6,578 bases of DNA, taken from contig JAAZLY010000142.1 in assembly GCA_012799115.1 (NCBI GenBank), positions 1-6,578 on the forward strand, in the 5' to 3' direction. The notes under the pieces were generated by a model. That model was given only the letters and a program-made list of their open reading frames with translations. It searched no databases and was not told the DNA's origin. Below, piece by piece: positions 5,697-6,578 of this stretch. Each line of letters opens with the position of its first letter. The stretch's first letter is position 1. A program made the translations under genes and the position numbers. Source of the DNA: Bacillota bacterium (lineage in GTDB: Bacteria; Bacillota; Limnochordia; Darwinibacteriales; Darwinibacteriaceae).

Positions 5697-6173
5697 TCAC
5701 TCGCCTTCACTTTTTATCATCTCAAAAAAATCGGATTCCAAATCTCCTTCGATGACCACAGAAGAAGGGGTAAAGCAAAAGATAGTCTCACCTAGCTTTC
5801 GCATATTACCCTCAAGGGCATATGTAGTCCCGCTCATAAAATCCACAATTCGCTGGGCCTCACGCTTATCAACCAAATGAAGCCTAAGAATCAAGGAGCG
5901 ACGGTTCCGCAAATGAACCACATATTCTTTCACGTCTTCGTAATTGCGCGGTTCCATAATCAGCATTTTGTTCTGCGATGAATGTCCTCCAGCTAGTCCC
6001 ACTAAGGCGGGCTTGTTCCGCAGAGGTTCATTGGTCTGTTTCTTGCCGCGTTCGCGCCGCAGAGGGACTACTTCGTCCTCCGCAGACTCTGGCACCTTTT
6101 CGAAATTCTCTTCATCTTCATAGTCTTCGTTCACACCTAGAAAGACTTTCAACTTGTGGACAAACCCACTCAT
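5697..6173 (-). CDS. sepF: Cell division protein SepF
   Basis: The 158-residue protein starts with an amphipathic helix (MSGFVHKLKVFLG, 1-13), the membrane-targeting sequence of SepF. An acidic then basic linker (about 15-66) is low in complexity and probably disordered. The SepF core runs from about 69 to 145 and includes IMEPRNYEDVKEYVVHLRN (72-90) and VDFMSGTTYALEGNMRKLGE (110-129). SepF binds the C-terminal tail of FtsZ, polymerises into rings or arcs and ties the Z ring to the membrane, complementing or replacing FtsA. G115 falls in the conserved SGTxYAL patch used for subunit contact. ATG at 6173..6171 lies 2 nt after the yggS stop, with AAGGGGG about 7-8 nt upstream inside yggS, which suggests translational coupling. 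The stop abuts the yggT start. Length and order are normal. Confidence 0.96.
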   Translation of the reverse strand: MSGFVHKLKVFLGVNEDYEDEENFEKVPESAEDEVVPLRRERGKKQTNEPLRNKPALVGLAGGHSSQNKMLIMEPRNYEDVKEYVVHLRNRRSLILRLHLVDKREAQRIVDFMSGTTYALEGNMRKLGETIFCFTPSSVVIEGDLESDFFEMIKSEGE

Positions 6174-6175
6174 GC

Positions 6176-6578
6176 CTAATCCCCCTTCGAGAACAGAGCC
6201 GAGCCAATTCGAACTAAAGTGGCTCCCTCTTCGATTGCTACTTCAAAGTCATTCGTCATACCCATCGACAAGATGTCCCAACGCACATCAAGATCTCCCT
6301 GCAGAGCATCGTAAAGCGCCTTCGTTTCACGGAAGAACTGGCGGGTTGCCTCTGGCTCGATCAGGGGAGCCATCGTCATGAGCCCTCTAACACGGAGGTT
6401 CTTACACCCATGGAGCACTCGCTCCGCAAAGCCAGCCGCTTCATGGGAAGACAAGCCAGTTTTGCTGTCCTCTCCCGAGACATTCACCTGGATTAGGACA
6501 TCTTGGATCTTACCCCATTGCTTTGCCCGCGCATCTAGAGCTTCGGCCAAACTCCAACGGTCCAGGGAGTGAATCAAG
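6176..6578 (-). CDS. yggS: YggS/PROSC family pyridoxal-phosphate homeostasis protein, C-terminal part
   Basis: The gene enters from the right edge, so only the last 133 or so codons are seen; full family members have about 220-235 residues. The first visible residues, LIHSLDRWSLAE, are an internal motif (the usual LIHSvD), so the TTG at 6577 is a leucine codon and not a start. Further family motifs are QVNVSGEDSKTG (residues 30-41 of the visible part), RGLMTMAP (64-71), LSMGMTNDFEVAI (103-115) and LVRIGSALFS (121-130), which form parts of the alanine-racemase-like barrel and its phosphate-binding region. The lysine that carries PLP lies in the missing N-terminal part. YggS binds PLP without known catalysis and keeps vitamin B6 and amino-acid pools balanced. 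It is the first visible gene of the sepF-yggT-ylmH-divIVA operon, as in Bacillus, where it is called ylmE. Confidence 0.95.
   Translation of the reverse strand, partial: LIHSLDRWSLAEALDARAKQWGKIQDVLIQVNVSGEDSKTGLSSHEAAGFAERVLHGCKNLRVRGLMTMAPLIEPEATRQFFRETKALYDALQGDLDVRWDILSMGMTNDFEVAIEEGATLVRIGSALFSKGD

Noticed and set aside
6575..6577. TTG at the right edge as a start codon for the yggS frame
   Set aside because: The residues that follow are an internal YggS motif (LIHSLD) expected roughly 100 residues into the protein, so the gene is cut by the window edge.
1..6578. A previously undescribed multi-gene system, mobile element or CRISPR array
   Set aside because: All genes but one belong to well-known families in their standard Firmicutes order. 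No direct repeats, transposase, integrase or defence-type genes are visible, and the single non-coding stretch above 300 bases is a T-box leader with its promoter.

Overview
The window is an ordinary, well-preserved piece of a Firmicutes (low-G+C Gram-positive) chromosome. Every supported gene lies on the minus strand, so transcription runs from the right end to the left. The order yggS-sepF-yggT-ylmH-divIVA, then a T-box leader, ileS, a small membrane protein, a yteA-type zinc-finger gene and lspA, is the classic Bacillus/Clostridia division cluster joined to the ileS-lspA region. The yteA-family protein belongs to a group found mainly in endospore formers, and DUF5665-like proteins are, as I recall, mostly clostridial. 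A spore-forming member of the Clostridia or a related class is therefore my best guess. The sequence does not fix genus or species.

Right part (about 4054-6578): a tightly packed operon. The 3' part of yggS (PLP homeostasis) is followed after 2 nt by sepF (FtsZ-membrane tether). The stop codon of sepF directly abuts the TTG start of yggT (small membrane protein). After 21 nt comes ylmH (S4-domain RNA-binding protein), and 14 nt later divIVA (curvature-sensing coiled-coil protein). An inverted repeat without a U-tract follows divIVA.

Middle (about 3751-4053): the only long non-coding stretch, and it is fully explained. It holds a strong sigma-A promoter (TTGACT-17-TATAAT) and a complete T-box riboswitch. 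The T-box has an ATC isoleucine specifier, a canonical 14-nt T-box, and mutually exclusive antiterminator and terminator helices. It controls ileS.

Left part (1-3725): ileS encodes a full-length 924-residue isoleucyl-tRNA synthetase. Next come a perfect 24-bp palindrome that looks like a weak intrinsic terminator, a 102-residue DUF5665-like membrane protein, the DksA/TraR-type zinc-finger gene yteA, and the first 20 codons of lspA (lipoprotein signal peptidase), cut by the window edge.

I see no mobile element, CRISPR array, tRNA, rRNA, frameshift or foreign-looking segment, and no evidence for a new multi-gene system. The points most worth a second look are small: the in-frame TGA-TTG junction between sepF and yggT, TTG initiation at half of the visible starts, the terminator lying inside an over-long reading of the DUF5665 gene, and the uncharacterised DUF5665 protein itself.
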